DNA of 64,000 bases, taken from the NCBI RefSeq assembly GCF_014207435.1, contig NZ_JACHGH010000002.1, positions 310,001 to 374,000 on the forward strand, read 5' to 3'. How positions within the stretch are numbered: the first letter of the stretch is position 1; each line of letters starts with the position of its first letter. Below are positions 25,282 through 34,340 of this stretch, one piece after another. The translations under genes were made by a program, and so were the position numbers. The notes beneath the pieces were generated by a model that saw nothing but the letters and a program-made list of their open reading frames with translations, was not told where the DNA came from and did no database searches. Origin of the DNA: Salirhabdus euzebyi (lineage in GTDB: Bacteria; Bacillota; Bacilli; Bacillales; Alkalibacillaceae).

Positions 25282-26385
25282 ATGAGGGTAGGTGTGCCGA
25301 AAGAAATAAAAAACAATGAAAATAGAGTAGCCTTAACACCTTCTGGGACTATGCAGTTGGTAAAACAAAATCATCAAGTGTTTATTGAAAAAGGTGCAGG
25401 GCTAACATCGGGCTTTTTTGATGAACTTTATATCGAAGCGGGTGCAACCATTGTAGATACTGCTGCTGATGCTTGGGCATGTGACATGGTAATAAAAGTA
25501 AAGGAGCCCATATCGGAAGAATACCAATATTTTTTTGATGGGCTAATCTTATTCACGTTTTTACATTTGGCTGCAGACAGGGAATTAACCATCGCTTTAA
25601 TGGAGAAAAACGTGATTGCGATTTCCTATGAAACGGTGCAGCTATCTGATGGTTCATTGCCGCTTTTAACACCAATGAGTGAAGTAGCAGGAAGAATGGC
25701 CACGCAAATAGGCGCATCCTTTTTAGAAAAAACAAGAGGTGGAAAAGGTGTTCTTTTAGGGGGAGTACCTGGTGTTGAACGTGGGAAAGTAACAATTATT
25801 GGTGGTGGGGTTGTAGGTACTAATGCGGCCAAAATTGCTGTTGGTCTAGGTGCAAAAGTATCGATTATAGATGTCAATGCAACTAGATTAAGAGAATTGG
25901 ATGATATTTTCGGAAATGCCATTACTGGTTTAATGTCCAATCCTTATACCATTGCAAAAGCAATCGAAGATTCCGACTTAGTAATCGGTGCAGTCTTAAT
26001 TCCTGGTGCAAAAGCTCCAAAATTGGTAACGGAAGAAATGGTCTGCTTAATGGAGGAAGGTTCGGTTATAGTTGATGTCGCCATTGATCAAGGGGGAATA
26101 TTTGAAACGGCTACTCATGTTACGACTCATGCGAATCCAACATATACGAGACAGGGTGTTGTGCATTATGCAGTCGGAAACATGCCAGGCGCTGTACCAC
26201 GAACATCTACCCTTGCTTTAACTAATGTAACACTTCCTTATGTTTTACAAATAGCGAGTCAAGGATATAAGGGAGCTTTTGAAGAAAATGTTGCCCTTCA
26301 AAAAGGACTGAATGTGATAGGCGGGAAAATTGTAGTTGAAGGAGTTGCGATTGCTCATCAATTGCCGTATTCAGCAATGGTATGA
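25282..26385 (+). CDS. ald: Alanine dehydrogenase
   Basis: A 367-residue NAD-dependent L-alanine dehydrogenase. The start at the second ATG (25282) gives the canonical opening [19 protein letters not shown]; an ATG two codons earlier is too close to the AAAGGT site. The NAD Rossmann motif is [15 protein letters not shown] (about residue 170), the catalytic region [10 protein letters not shown] and SYETVQL precede it, and the end [20 protein letters not shown] is characteristic. It would oxidise the alanine made by the aminotransferase to pyruvate and ammonia, regenerating the amino acceptor and releasing pyrimidine nitrogen. It is the last gene of the locus, followed by a strong terminator. 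Confidence 0.95.
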   Translation: MRVGVPKEIKNNENRVALTPSGTMQLVKQNHQVFIEKGAGLTSGFFDELYIEAGATIVDTAADAWACDMVIKVKEPISEEYQYFFDGLILFTFLHLAADRELTIALMEKNVIAISYETVQLSDGSLPLLTPMSEVAGRMATQIGASFLEKTRGGKGVLLGGVPGVERGKVTIIGGGVVGTNAAKIAVGLGAKVSIIDVNATRLRELDDIFGNAITGLMSNPYTIAKAIEDSDLVIGAVLIPGAKAPKLVTEEMVCLMEEGSVIVDVAIDQGGIFETATHVTTHANPTYTRQGVVHYAVGNMPGAVPRTSTLALTNVTLPYVLQIASQGYKGAFEENVALQKGLNVIGGKIVVEGVAIAHQLPYSAMV

Positions 26386-26453
26386 GGATGGCAAAGAAAA
26401 AAAACCAAATATTAAAATAAGTAGCTCCGTTTGAAGACTCACTTACTTATCCT

Positions 26454-26488
26454 TAGGGACCAAATCTATGATTTGGCCCCTATTTTTT
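26454..26488 (+). terminator. Rho-independent terminator
   Basis: A 13-position stem (TAGGGACCAAATC with GATTTGGCCCCTA, one mismatch), a three-base loop and six T. It ends the pyrimidine catabolic locus. Confidence 0.92.
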
Positions 26489-26583
26489 GTGTAAAATTGC
26501 AACTAATTTCTTTCCATATAAGTCTAATGTATAAATAATTATTGATTTAGTAACAAGATAGGAATAAAAAGGAGGATAACGAT

Positions 26584-26753
26584 ATAGATAAAAGTCAGAG
26601 TCAACAGTTTGCAAGGATTTGAATTTTACAATTGCTCGTTTACTTCAAAAGGAAAAGTATCAAAATCCAAATAGGTAACTGATTGATGATAAATCTTTAC
26701 AAAATGATGAAAGATATACATTATTAGAGTAGGATTTGCAGTACCTTATATAA
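26584..26753 (+). pseudogene. Decayed small gene remnant
   Basis: AAAGGAGG (26569-26576) is correctly spaced before ATA where an ATG would be expected. The frame reads IDKSQSQQF, then a one-base shift leads to KDLNFTIARLLQKEKYQNPNR, a stop, then LIDDKSLQNDERYTLLE, a stop and DLQYLI. The coding-like composition with lost start, one frameshift and two stops suggests a dead gene of about 55 codons. The family was not recognised. Confidence 0.4.
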
Positions 26754-26773
26754 ACAGATATGGGGGTTTAAAA

Positions 26774-27625
26774 TTGTATAAAATAAAAAATTTAAAACAA
26801 TGCTCTTTATCCCAAATTACGAATGCATGGAATGAAGGATTCTCTGACTATACGATTAATTTTCAGTTGCCGGAAGAAAAATTATTATTAATGCTCTATC
26901 AGAACGAACTCCAACCGTCCAGTTCATTTGTTGTTTTTGACGATGAAAAACCAGTTGGATTTATCTTTAATTCTATAAAAAGAATTGATGGTGTAATAAA
27001 AGCATGGAACGGTGGAACAGGAATTGCACCTAGTCATAGAGGACGTGGGATTAGTAAAATTCTAATGGAAGCAGCTGTACAAATTTATAAAGAAAATTCA
27101 GTAAAACTTGCAACACTTGAAGTGTTAACAAACAATACTAGTGCAATAAAACTATATGAAAAATATGGTTATACTAGACATAAATTACTTAAAGCATATA
27201 AAGCTACTCTGCCTTTATCTACCGAGCAATATGTTTATAACAGTTCACTTACATCGAAATTAAATATTAATGTTGAAAATCTATCATTTTATAATAAAGA
27301 AGTTGCTTGGGAGTCGATGAATAGCAATATACATAATAAAGAATCAATGGTAGTTTATAGAAACGAGAATCCAGTAGGATATGCGTTATATAAACGAGTT
27401 CAGAGTAAAGAACATACCCAAATTATATTATTGCAATTCGATGTGTGCCAAAAAGAAAGGAATATAGAAGAGATAGTTAATTTTGGTTTGTCTCAAATAA
27501 CAAAGGGCGCACATTCTATACGAACTGGGGATTTTATATCTTCAAATGAATACATATATGGTGAGTTGGAAAAATTAGGACTTAACATTGTCGCGGAACG
27601 ATTTTTAATGGAGTTACACTTGTAA
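26774..27625 (+). CDS. GNAT family N-acetyltransferase
   Basis: A 283-residue protein starting at TTG, with GGGGG seven bases upstream. The N-terminal GNAT domain has the acetyl-CoA pyrophosphate loop GIAPSHRGRGISKILMEAAV (motif A, about residues 78-97) and the motif B helix NNTSAIKLYEKYGYTRH. The second half (about 155-283) is a weaker GNAT-like repeat, so this is probably a tandem-GNAT protein. The acetyl acceptor is unknown. It stands alone, preceded by a decayed gene and followed by a distant terminator. Confidence 0.85.
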   Translation: MYKIKNLKQCSLSQITNAWNEGFSDYTINFQLPEEKLLLMLYQNELQPSSSFVVFDDEKPVGFIFNSIKRIDGVIKAWNGGTGIAPSHRGRGISKILMEAAVQIYKENSVKLATLEVLTNNTSAIKLYEKYGYTRHKLLKAYKATLPLSTEQYVYNSSLTSKLNINVENLSFYNKEVAWESMNSNIHNKESMVVYRNENPVGYALYKRVQSKEHTQIILLQFDVCQKERNIEEIVNFGLSQITKGAHSIRTGDFISSNEYIYGELEKLGLNIVAERFLMELHL

Positions 27626-27729
27626 ACAAGGTAAATTAAACAATAGAATTTAGTAAATCACCGTAGTTTTCATACATAGAAGTATTGATGTTTTCCGCAC
27701 AAAAAAATATACTTACTATCAAATCTTCA

Positions 27730-27762
27730 AACGCATTGTGTTTTCGAACGCAGTGCGTTTTT
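27730..27762 (+). terminator. Rho-independent terminator
   Basis: A 13-pair stem (AACGCATTGTGTT with AACGCAGTGCGTT, two G-U pairs) with a TTCG tetraloop and a T-run. It lies 105 bases past the GNAT stop; the stretch from there to the next promoter holds nothing recognisable. Confidence 0.85.
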
Positions 27763-27902
27763 CTATGCTAATTACCTTACCTTTTGATTATTGTTTTCAT
27801 TTTACTTTCTATATAAGGTAATGTCTTTCTTAAATATAAAAATATTTCATTATCCAAAACTTAAGAGTAATAAAAAACGATAATAACATAACGTTAAATA
27901 AT

Positions 27903-27940
27903 ATTTATTTATTGACAAACGATAAATAAATTTTTATAAT
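27903..27940 (+). promoter_or_regulatory. Sigma-A promoter overlapped by an inverted repeat
   Basis: TTGACA (27912-27917) and TATAAT (27935-27940) are perfect boxes 17 bases apart. A 10-base inverted repeat, ATTTATTTAT (27903-27912) and ATAAATAAAT (27922-27931), flanks the -35 box and enters the spacer, so a bound repressor would block polymerase. The XRE protein of the operon is the natural candidate. Confidence 0.75.
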
Positions 27941-27972
27941 CAAATTGAAATTAAATAAAAGAGGTGTTTTCT

Positions 27973-28449
27973 ATGAAACTTGGATCCACACTGTTTTTAA
28001 AAATGACTGTTTTTCTTATGGGACTTCCAGTTATTGCACTATGTGTATATGGTCTATTCTTTTTAGTGAAAAATCCAATAAATCCGGACTTCGCTCATAT
28101 CCTATATCCTATTTTAATTGGTATGTATGTATCTGTAATTCCGTTTTTCATCGCTTTGTATCAATCTTTTAACCTTTTAAGGTATATTGACAGGAACCAG
28201 GCATTCTCTGAGCTATCTGTTAAAGCACTTAAGAATATTAAGATCTGTGCAATATCAATCAGTGGAATTTATTTAGTCATTTTGCCATTTGTTTATATAG
28301 TGGCAGAGCTAGATGATGCACCGGGTCTCATTATAATTGGAATGGTTCCTGTTTTTGCATCATTGGTAATTGCAGTATTCGCTGCTGTTCTTCAGAAACT
28401 TCTACAAGAAGCGATAAATATAAAATCAGAAAACGATTTAACAGTCTGA
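27973..28449 (+). CDS. DUF2975 family membrane protein (YoaS-like)
   Basis: A 158-residue protein from the ATG at 27973, with AGAGGTG in front. Four hydrophobic segments lie at about residues 8-30, 43-65, 90-112 and 120-140, the usual DUF2975 topology. The family is nearly always encoded next to a small XRE-type regulator, as in the B. subtilis yoaS/yozG pair, and that is the case here: the HTH gene starts 10 bases after this stop. Such pairs have no established function. A strong promoter with an overlapping inverted repeat precedes it. Confidence 0.85.
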   Translation: MKLGSTLFLKMTVFLMGLPVIALCVYGLFFLVKNPINPDFAHILYPILIGMYVSVIPFFIALYQSFNLLRYIDRNQAFSELSVKALKNIKICAISISGIYLVILPFVYIVAELDDAPGLIIIGMVPVFASLVIAVFAAVLQKLLQEAINIKSENDLTV

Positions 28450-28459
28450 GGTGAAATCA

Positions 28460-28666
28460 ATGGCGATTATTATTAATATTGATGTGATGTTAGCGAAACG
28501 GAAAATGAGCGTAACAGAACTTTCAGAAAAGGTTGGTATTACAATGGCAAACCTTTCTGTTTTGAAAAATGGAAAAGCTAAAGCAATACGATTTTCCACA
28601 TTAGAGGGGATTTGTAAGGCATTAGATTGTCAACCTGGTGATATTTTAGAGTACAAAAGTGAATAG
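28460..28666 (+). CDS. Small XRE/Cro-type helix-turn-helix regulator (YozG-like)
   Basis: A 68-residue DNA-binding protein consisting of one HTH domain. From the ATG at 28460 (GAGGTG six bases upstream) it reads AIIINIDVMLAKRKMSVTELSEKVG, the recognition turn ITMANLSVLKNGKAKAIRFSTLEGICKAL, and CQPGDILEY, which is the classic HTH_26 family order. It is co-transcribed with the DUF2975 gene, and probably binds the inverted repeat overlapping the operon promoter. Confidence 0.9.
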   Translation: MAIIINIDVMLAKRKMSVTELSEKVGITMANLSVLKNGKAKAIRFSTLEGICKALDCQPGDILEYKSE

Positions 28667-28720
28667 GTCACTTCAGAATAATCCATAGTTTTTTAAAAGA
28701 GTGTTTCTCCTAAAACGATC

Positions 28721-28755
28721 AAAAAAAATCCCCACATTTTGTGGGAATTTTTTTT
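28721..28755. terminator. Bidirectional terminator
   Basis: TCCCCACA pairs with TGTGGGAA around a short T loop, flanked by eight A on the left and eight T on the right. It is shared by the XRE gene and the convergent cwlJ gene, whose stop overlaps it. Confidence 0.9.
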
Positions 28756-29194
28756 ACCATTTATAAGCACCTTCGCATGTATTAGCCACTGGTTCATAAT
28801 AACAATGTAGTTTGTATTTTCCGGTAAATGGCTGATTGTACCAAGTAGGTGGACATTCACCATATGGATTAAAATACCAAAGAGCATACTGGGAAGGGTG
28901 TTGTCTCCAATATTTTAACACTTGTTCAGCTAATCTTTTTTCTATTCCTCTTGCTGGGTTATAAAATAAGTTTCCTTTTTGTACTGCTTCAAAAGAATAA
29001 TTTCCACCTTGCACCTGGTAAATTACATCGCGTATAGACCGTAAATCTTTAAAGTCTAGACAATCAGCTTTTAGTCGATTTACAATTACATTTCCAACCA
29101 TTAGCATTCCAAGCCGTCCTTCACCCTCGGCTTCTGCCCTCATCATCCTTGCAATTAAATCAACATCACTTTCGGTATATGCTACTCTTGTCAC
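28754..29194 (-). CDS. cwlJ: Spore cortex-lytic enzyme CwlJ
   Basis: A 146-residue cell-wall hydrolase without signal peptide, as known for CwlJ, which sits in the spore coat. The catalytic-glutamate motif is MMRAEAEGEGRLGML (about residues 17-31), followed by VGNVIVNRL, IRDVIYQ and the characteristic C-terminal block ALWYFNPYGECPPTWYNQPFTGKYKLHCYYEP. It degrades cortex peptidoglycan during germination. The start is GTG 29194, with AGAGGTGATG ahead. No gerQ, its usual partner for localisation, is adjacent. It is monocistronic and should be expressed in the mother cell from a sporulation promoter that I could not identify. Confidence 0.93.
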   Translation of the reverse strand: MTRVAYTESDVDLIARMMRAEAEGEGRLGMLMVGNVIVNRLKADCLDFKDLRSIRDVIYQVQGGNYSFEAVQKGNLFYNPARGIEKRLAEQVLKYWRQHPSQYALWYFNPYGECPPTWYNQPFTGKYKLHCYYEPVANTCEGAYKW

Positions 29195-29481
29195 TTTTCA
29201 TCACCTCTAAAAGCATTGTATTAAAAGAAGCTTGCCCAAATGTAAGCTTTTTTGAATAGAACATGTACTAATTTCACAAGTAATATTTCTTTATTACATT
29301 TATTTTCAATGGATCATTTATGTGCAAAGGATAGGCAAATTCTTTTCTTGTTTAACAGACGAAAAGCTGTAAAAGGATGGAGGGTCTTTTGCTTATTGTT
29401 GCTTACATATACTTAATTCTATGGTATAGTTCTCATTAATAATATATTAATATAAGAAGCAATACATAGGAGAGTGATTCT

Positions 29482-30261
29482 TTGGAATTCAACGATGTTA
29501 TACACGGGCACCGATCCATACGAGAATATGAAAACAGGGAAATAAGTCAAGAATTGCTTGAGCAAATATTAGACGCAGGTATTCGTGCTTCTTCAAGTGG
29601 CAATATGCAATCTTATTCCATTGTCGTGACAAGAGACAAAGAGTTGAGAGAAAAATTATACGGCCCACATATGGAACAATCGATGGTAGTTGATGCTCCT
29701 GTACTATTAACCTTTTGTGCTGATTTTAATAGAATGAGAAAATGGCTTGAGCTCAATGAAGCACCGGTACATTTTGATAATTTCATGAGTTTTATGATAG
29801 GTGCCATTGATGCGACCTTGGTATCACAAAATTGTGCTTTAGCTGCAGAAAATGCTGGACTAGGTATTTGCTATATGGGTTCCACACTTGCAAACTGTGA
29901 TCAAATTGGTGAGCTACTAAACTTACCTCCAAATGTCGTACCAGTTGTGGGCTATTCATTAGGTTATCCAGCGGAAAACCCTGCAAAACGCGACCGACTT
30001 CCGAAACATGGGCTTGTTCACTATGAACAGTATCGTGATTATTCGGATGAAGAAATACTGGAAATTTATAAGGATAGAAATGAAAAGGGATGGAAACGCT
30101 ACATGGACAACCCTAAGCTAAAGGAAATGACAGAACGATTAGGGTTAAAGAACCTTGCAGAAATCTATACCATTGCAAAGTACACGAAAGAATCTCATCA
30201 TGAGTTTTCACAGACTGTTTTGAATTACTTAGAGAAGCAGAATTTTATGAATAACGAGTGA
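29482..30261 (+). CDS. NADPH-dependent nitroreductase family oxidoreductase (NfsA/NfrA-like)
   Basis: A 259-residue FMN enzyme starting at TTG behind AGGAGAGTGATTC. The N-terminal FMN-binding motif HGHRSIREYENREIS is followed by ASSSGNMQSYSIVV. The middle has ALAAENAGLGICYMGS and the VVPVVGYSLGYPAENP loop, and the C-terminal extension, with YRDYSDEEILEIY, is that of NfsA/NfrA-type enzymes rather than the short nitroreductases. These reduce quinones, nitro compounds or free flavin with NADPH. It is monocistronic, with a terminator behind it. Confidence 0.9.
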   Translation: MEFNDVIHGHRSIREYENREISQELLEQILDAGIRASSSGNMQSYSIVVTRDKELREKLYGPHMEQSMVVDAPVLLTFCADFNRMRKWLELNEAPVHFDNFMSFMIGAIDATLVSQNCALAAENAGLGICYMGSTLANCDQIGELLNLPPNVVPVVGYSLGYPAENPAKRDRLPKHGLVHYEQYRDYSDEEILEIYKDRNEKGWKRYMDNPKLKEMTERLGLKNLAEIYTIAKYTKESHHEFSQTVLNYLEKQNFMNNE

Positions 30262-30301
30262 GAAGTGATGTTAATTCATAAGGGGAATATAATAAATTAG
30301 G

Positions 30302-30332
30302 AGATCATCTGTAATGATGATCTTTTTTATTT
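30302..30332 (+). terminator. Rho-independent terminator
   Basis: AGATCATC pairs with GATGATCT around a six-base loop, followed by a T-run. It ends the nitroreductase gene. Confidence 0.85.
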
Positions 30333-30420
30333 TGGGTTAATAATTGGTATTATATGTTAATGTTAAATGAGAAGGCAAAAACGAAGTGAGAAAGTGAGTA
30401 TATAAGGGGAGGGAAATTAC

Positions 30421-30891
30421 TTGAAGCAGATTTTAACCATTTTTATGTCTTTATTTTTTATTTCATTCATAATAAGTGGATGTTCAGAAGAATTTCAGAG
30501 TGTAGAAGGTCAGAAAGAAATAGCGTATCAATTTACTCAAAACGGGTCTAATGAAAATTGGGAAATTATTGATGTTGTTTCAGGTACCTATTGGAATATA
30601 GAGAAGGTTTATGACACGACACATTCGCTAAAATTAGTGCCCATGAAAACGATCGAAGTGGAGGAAATACCCGTTTCCGTAATGGTAGATGGTGAATTAC
30701 AATATGATACAAACGAAGGTTCAGAAGAAAAGATTACTGTATTAAAAGCAACAAAAACAGAGGAAGGTTATTACGTAGTTACTAAAAATTTAAACGGTTT
30801 TTTTACAGATGACGATGATGAGTTTTGGAATGAAAAAATAACAATTATCATCGGACAAGGTGACGAAAAAGAGGAAATCCAACTTAAGTAG
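30421..30891 (+). CDS. Lipoprotein of unknown function
   Basis: A 156-residue exported lipoprotein. The start is TTG behind AAGGGGAGGGAAATTAC. The lipobox IISGC gives the lipidated cysteine at residue 21, followed by an acidic soluble domain of mixed strands. The middle has SGTYWNIEKVYDTTHSLKLV and the end is rich in acidic residues (FTDDDDEFWNEK). No domain was recognised. It would be anchored outside the membrane. It converges on the CBO0543 family gene. Confidence 0.7.
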   Translation: MKQILTIFMSLFFISFIISGCSEEFQSVEGQKEIAYQFTQNGSNENWEIIDVVSGTYWNIEKVYDTTHSLKLVPMKTIEVEEIPVSVMVDGELQYDTNEGSEEKITVLKATKTEEGYYVVTKNLNGFFTDDDDEFWNEKITIIIGQGDEKEEIQLK

Positions 30892-30988
30892 GTGTAATGA
30901 TAGGGATGTAAATTGGATATTTTCTTAATAACATCTTGGACCCTGCCCCGTCATTTTCAAAATCAGGTAAAATGCTGTAGAAGCTTTT

Positions 30989-31543
30989 TTAGGTTTTCTT
31001 TAATTTTAAGAATAGAAGCGTAAACCAATAAGCAAGTATCGCCATGCCTACATCAAGAAGGAAAATATGAAAGATATTCATTCCTCTATAAAGTTCAAGT
31101 AATTCTAATTTAATCCAAATGAATGCAATTAATGATACAACAGTTGCTGTAAAAATGGCTATAAGATAAAAATTTTTATTTTGCTTTACTGCATATTGAT
31201 AGGCAAACATAAAAGCAACCGGAACAAACGCACCATCGATAGGAATACTAACAGGTACATAAGGAATTAAATGATATGGATGAGACCAAAAGTTGTTACG
31301 GGTAAAAAAAACATCTAAGTAAACGACCATTATATGAAAAGAATAACCGTAAAACGCGATTTGGAATATCCTTTTTCTGTCAATAAAAATCACCGTAATA
31401 ATTAAAGGTACTAGAAGAAATCCAAAGGTAAACCAAAACTGCCAAGTACCTAAATGCCCGAATCGATTCCAATGTTCTAAAACTAAGTCCGTTAATGAAG
31501 AGTCTAATACTTCTATTTCTTTTAAAAGTTGGTCACGTGACAT
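30989..31543 (-). CDS. CBO0543 family multipass membrane protein
   Basis: A 184-residue protein with an N-terminal amphipathic segment and five hydrophobic segments (roughly 38-55, 66-84, 97-118, 124-143 and 158-178). The motifs WHRFG-like WNRFGHLGTWQFWF, a basic turn IDRKRIFQIAFYGYS, and HPYHLIPYVPVSIPIDGAFVPV with Pro and Tyr are those of the CBO0543 family, common in Bacillaceae and Clostridia and without known function. The ATG has GAGGTGAGATGCTGTAA in front. It is monocistronic. Confidence 0.8.
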   Translation of the reverse strand: MSRDQLLKEIEVLDSSLTDLVLEHWNRFGHLGTWQFWFTFGFLLVPLIITVIFIDRKRIFQIAFYGYSFHIMVVYLDVFFTRNNFWSHPYHLIPYVPVSIPIDGAFVPVAFMFAYQYAVKQNKNFYLIAIFTATVVSLIAFIWIKLELLELYRGMNIFHIFLLDVGMAILAYWFTLLFLKLKKT

Positions 31544-31847
31544 TTACAGCATCTCACCTCTGAATATATTTTTACATTACCCAAAGGGTTTTGTTACCCA
31601 TTTCCATTGGTTAAGCAAAATATTCATTTTACTTTTATAATAATAGTATTACCTACAAAGAATGTTGTATGAAAAATAATTAAAATAAAAGGTCATGTAT
31701 AGGAAGTAGAAACCCATTCAAGTCTTTTGTATTATTTATGTTGTGCAGTGAAAAATAAACGTAGATTTTCATAAGCTAATCAGTTTGTTTTTCTCGCTTC
31801 GATTGTTACTATTAGTAAGTAAGATGTAGCAAGAAAGGATAATGTAA
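31544..31847. other. Intergenic region, nothing recognised
   Basis: About 300 AT-rich bases between the divergent CBO0543 and oxidoreductase genes. It must contain two promoters, but I see no convincing boxes, repeats or frames to report. Confidence 0.6.
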
Positions 31848-32852
31848 ATGACTAAACATATACCGGTTTCCGTTTTGAACTTAGCACCTATTCGCCAAGG
31901 TCAAGGACCAAAAGATGCGATTGATGCCATGGTTGACTTGGCTCAAGCTACGGAAAAAATGGGCTATACACGATATTGGATCGCTGAACATCATAATACA
32001 CCGACACTTGTAAGTTCAGCGACATCCATTTTAATAAAACATACATTGGAAAACACTGACCATATCCGAGTGGGTTCTGGTGGAATTATGCTTCCTAATC
32101 ACTCCCCATTAGTGATAGCGGAGCAATTCGGTACGATGGCAACTATCTATCCGGGTCGACTAGATTTGGGATTAGGGAGAGCACCAGGTACAGATATGGT
32201 GACAGCTGGGGCACTAAGACGTTCCAAAAATGATTCTGTTTATGCATTCCCAAGCGATGTTCAAGATTTATTGAAGTACTTTGGCCCAGAAGAATCACAA
32301 ACCTATGTAAAATCATACCCGGGAGTAGGGACTAACATTCCAATATATATTCTTGGGTCATCAACAGATTCGGCACATTTAGCAGCTAAATTAGGATTAC
32401 CTTACGTATTCGCTTCTCATTTCGCACCGAAACACATGGAAGAAGCTATTTCGATTTATCGAAACAAATTCGAACCATCCGAATACTTAGATAAACCATA
32501 TATGATGGTATGTCTAAATGTTATTGCAGCAGAAACGGACAAAGAAGCCCTAATCGAACAAACTACTATGCAGCAGTTTTTCTTAAATGTCGTACGTGGA
32601 ACTAGCAAACCGTTAAGTCCTCCAGTAGAAAGTATGGAAGGCATTTGGACTGAGCAAGAAAAAGCAGTTGCACAGTCCATGTCTAGTGTGACGCTATTAG
32701 GAAATAAAGACACTGTAAGAAAGAAATTCATGAGTTTTCAAGAGAAGTATGAAGTAGATGAGCTAATGGCCGTTTCATATATTTATGATCCAGATAAGCA
32801 GAAGCGGTCTTATGAAATATTTAAGGAAATAGTAGATGAATGCAAAGAATAA
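31848..32852 (+). CDS. LLM-class flavin-dependent oxidoreductase (luciferase-like group 1)
   Basis: A 334-residue protein of the luciferase-like monooxygenase family (the MsnO8-like subgroup, as B. subtilis YvbT/YtmO). Typical features are the opening [13 protein letters not shown], the [20 protein letters not shown] motif (about residues 44-63), [36 protein letters not shown], and the [12 protein letters not shown] segment. It is cytoplasmic and flavin-dependent, with unknown substrate. The ATG follows AAGAAAGGATAATGTAA. It stands alone before a weak terminator; the nitroreductase/methyltransferase pair follows separately. Confidence 0.9.
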   Translation: MTKHIPVSVLNLAPIRQGQGPKDAIDAMVDLAQATEKMGYTRYWIAEHHNTPTLVSSATSILIKHTLENTDHIRVGSGGIMLPNHSPLVIAEQFGTMATIYPGRLDLGLGRAPGTDMVTAGALRRSKNDSVYAFPSDVQDLLKYFGPEESQTYVKSYPGVGTNIPIYILGSSTDSAHLAAKLGLPYVFASHFAPKHMEEAISIYRNKFEPSEYLDKPYMMVCLNVIAAETDKEALIEQTTMQQFFLNVVRGTSKPLSPPVESMEGIWTEQEKAVAQSMSSVTLLGNKDTVRKKFMSFQEKYEVDELMAVSYIYDPDKQKRSYEIFKEIVDECKE

Positions 32853-32864
32853 TGAAAGAACTAG

Positions 32865-32890
32865 CCCCAGTTTTAAGCTGGGGTTATATT
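32865..32890 (+). terminator. Probable terminator
   Basis: CCCCAG pairs with CTGGGG around a seven-base loop, followed by a moderately T-rich tail, 15 bases past the oxidoreductase stop. Confidence 0.65.
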
Positions 32891-33020
32891 TACTCCTAAT
32901 TATATTGCCTACCCCAGATAAATGGTACATACATTAGACTAGAACTAACCGAAAGAATGAAAGACACGAGCTTGCTTAAATGAAAATGAAAAATACATAC
33001 AACTATCGGAGGAAAAAGTC

Positions 33021-33506
33021 GTGGATATTTTAGAAGTAATTAACGCAAGAAGAAATATAAAGAAGTTTAAATCTGATGAAGTAAGCTTAGGTCGAATTGA
33101 GCATTGGCTACAAGCAGGAACGATGGCTCCGAACCATCGAATGACGGAACCGTGGGAAGTTTACTTTATTGGAGAAGAGACAAGAGCACAGTTGAACCAC
33201 AAATCCAATTTTTGCAATGCCCCTGTTGTACTTGCTGTTTTATCTAAACACGGTGCTACTGATTTTGAAACATTCGAAAATGCATTAGCTTCTGCGTGTT
33301 TTGTGCAGAACTTTAATTTGGCTGCTTGGGCAGAAGGTGTAGGGACATTTTGGTCTTCAATCGGAAGTTCTCCAAGAAGCCGTGCCATTTTAGGTGTCCC
33401 TGAAGGATATGATGTGATCGGGATTTTTGGTGTCGGTTACCCAGAAGAAATAAAGGAACCGAAAGAGAGAACCTCAATCACAGAAAAAATAAAACATCTT
33501 TCCTAA
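33021..33506 (+). CDS. Nitroreductase family protein (short form)
   Basis: A 161-residue FMN-dependent nitroreductase-fold protein starting at GTG behind TCGGAGGAAAAAGTC. The N-terminal INARRNIKKFKSDEVS is the FMN-phosphate motif, followed by APNHRMTEPWEVYFIG. The later part has NFNLAAWAEGVGTFWSSIG and VIGIFGVGYPEE, typical of YdjA/TM1586-like short nitroreductases. The active partner and substrate are unknown. The O-methyltransferase gene starts 24 bases after the stop, so the two are co-transcribed. Confidence 0.88.
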   Translation: MDILEVINARRNIKKFKSDEVSLGRIEHWLQAGTMAPNHRMTEPWEVYFIGEETRAQLNHKSNFCNAPVVLAVLSKHGATDFETFENALASACFVQNFNLAAWAEGVGTFWSSIGSSPRSRAILGVPEGYDVIGIFGVGYPEEIKEPKERTSITEKIKHLS

Positions 33507-33529
33507 TAACATGTTGAGGAGGAACGAAA

Positions 33530-34162
33530 ATGAATGTAGAGGAATATATTCATTCTTTGTTTGTAAAAGAAGATGAAGTGTTAAAAGAAGTGATAGAAAG
33601 TATTCGAAATAATGGGATGAGAAATATATCTGTATCGCCTGAAATTGGTAAAATTCTTACTATGTTGGTGAAGATTTCTGGAGCAAAAGAAATACTTGAA
33701 ATAGGGGCTCTTGGAGGATATAGTGGGATCTGTTTAGCACGTGGTTTTTCAGATGATGGCCATTTAACATCGCTAGAATTAAAAGAAGAATTTGCTCAAC
33801 TAGCATATAATAATTTAAAAAAAGCAGGTTTTGAAGACCGAGTAACTTATTATACAGGAGAAGCACTAGAAAGTTTAAAACAATTGGAAAAGGAACAAAA
33901 AAAGTTCGATTTCATTTTCATTGATGCAGACAAAGAAAACTACCCTAATTATTTGGAATACGCTATTCAATTGTCCAATCCAGGTGCGTTGATTGTCGGT
34001 GATAATGTGTTACAGCGCGGACGGGTATATAACACATCAATTGACGATGAGAGGACGGAATCGATTCGATCCTTCAACGAACAGATTGCAAATAATCCCC
34101 AACTGGAATCCATTATACTTCCAATTAGAGACGGTATATCTGTTTCACGTGTAATCCAATAA
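33530..34162 (+). CDS. SAM-dependent O-methyltransferase (catechol/caffeoyl-CoA type)
   Basis: A 210-residue class I methyltransferase of the Methyltransf_3 family. The SAM-binding motif I is ILEIGALGGYSGICLARG (about residues 56-73), motif II LTSLELKEE, and the metal-binding acidic motif FDFIFIDADKENY (about 125-137), with VGDNVLQRGRVYN as the second metal-ligand segment. These enzymes methylate catechol-like or other hydroxyls using a divalent cation. The ATG has GAGGAGGAACGAAA. It is co-transcribed with the nitroreductase. A strong terminator follows. Confidence 0.9.
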   Translation: MNVEEYIHSLFVKEDEVLKEVIESIRNNGMRNISVSPEIGKILTMLVKISGAKEILEIGALGGYSGICLARGFSDDGHLTSLELKEEFAQLAYNNLKKAGFEDRVTYYTGEALESLKQLEKEQKKFDFIFIDADKENYPNYLEYAIQLSNPGALIVGDNVLQRGRVYNTSIDDERTESIRSFNEQIANNPQLESIILPIRDGISVSRVIQ

Positions 34163-34170
34163 TGTATTAG

Positions 34171-34206
34171 AAAATGCTAAAATGGGCTCATTTTAGCATT
34201 TTTTTA
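34171..34206 (+). terminator. Rho-independent terminator
   Basis: A 14-pair stem (AAAATGCTAAAATG with CATTTTAGCATTTT) with a four-base loop and a T-run. It ends the nitroreductase/methyltransferase operon. Confidence 0.92.
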
Positions 34207-34340
34207 TTGCTTGTTTACTTATGGCGATTGGATCTCTTTTTCCTTAACTTCAATATAAATTGCTCCGATTTTTATACTTAAGTATAATTTATCAGTTCCA
34301 ATCTAAATGTTACGTTAGGGGAAAAGAAAGAGGTGGAGTT

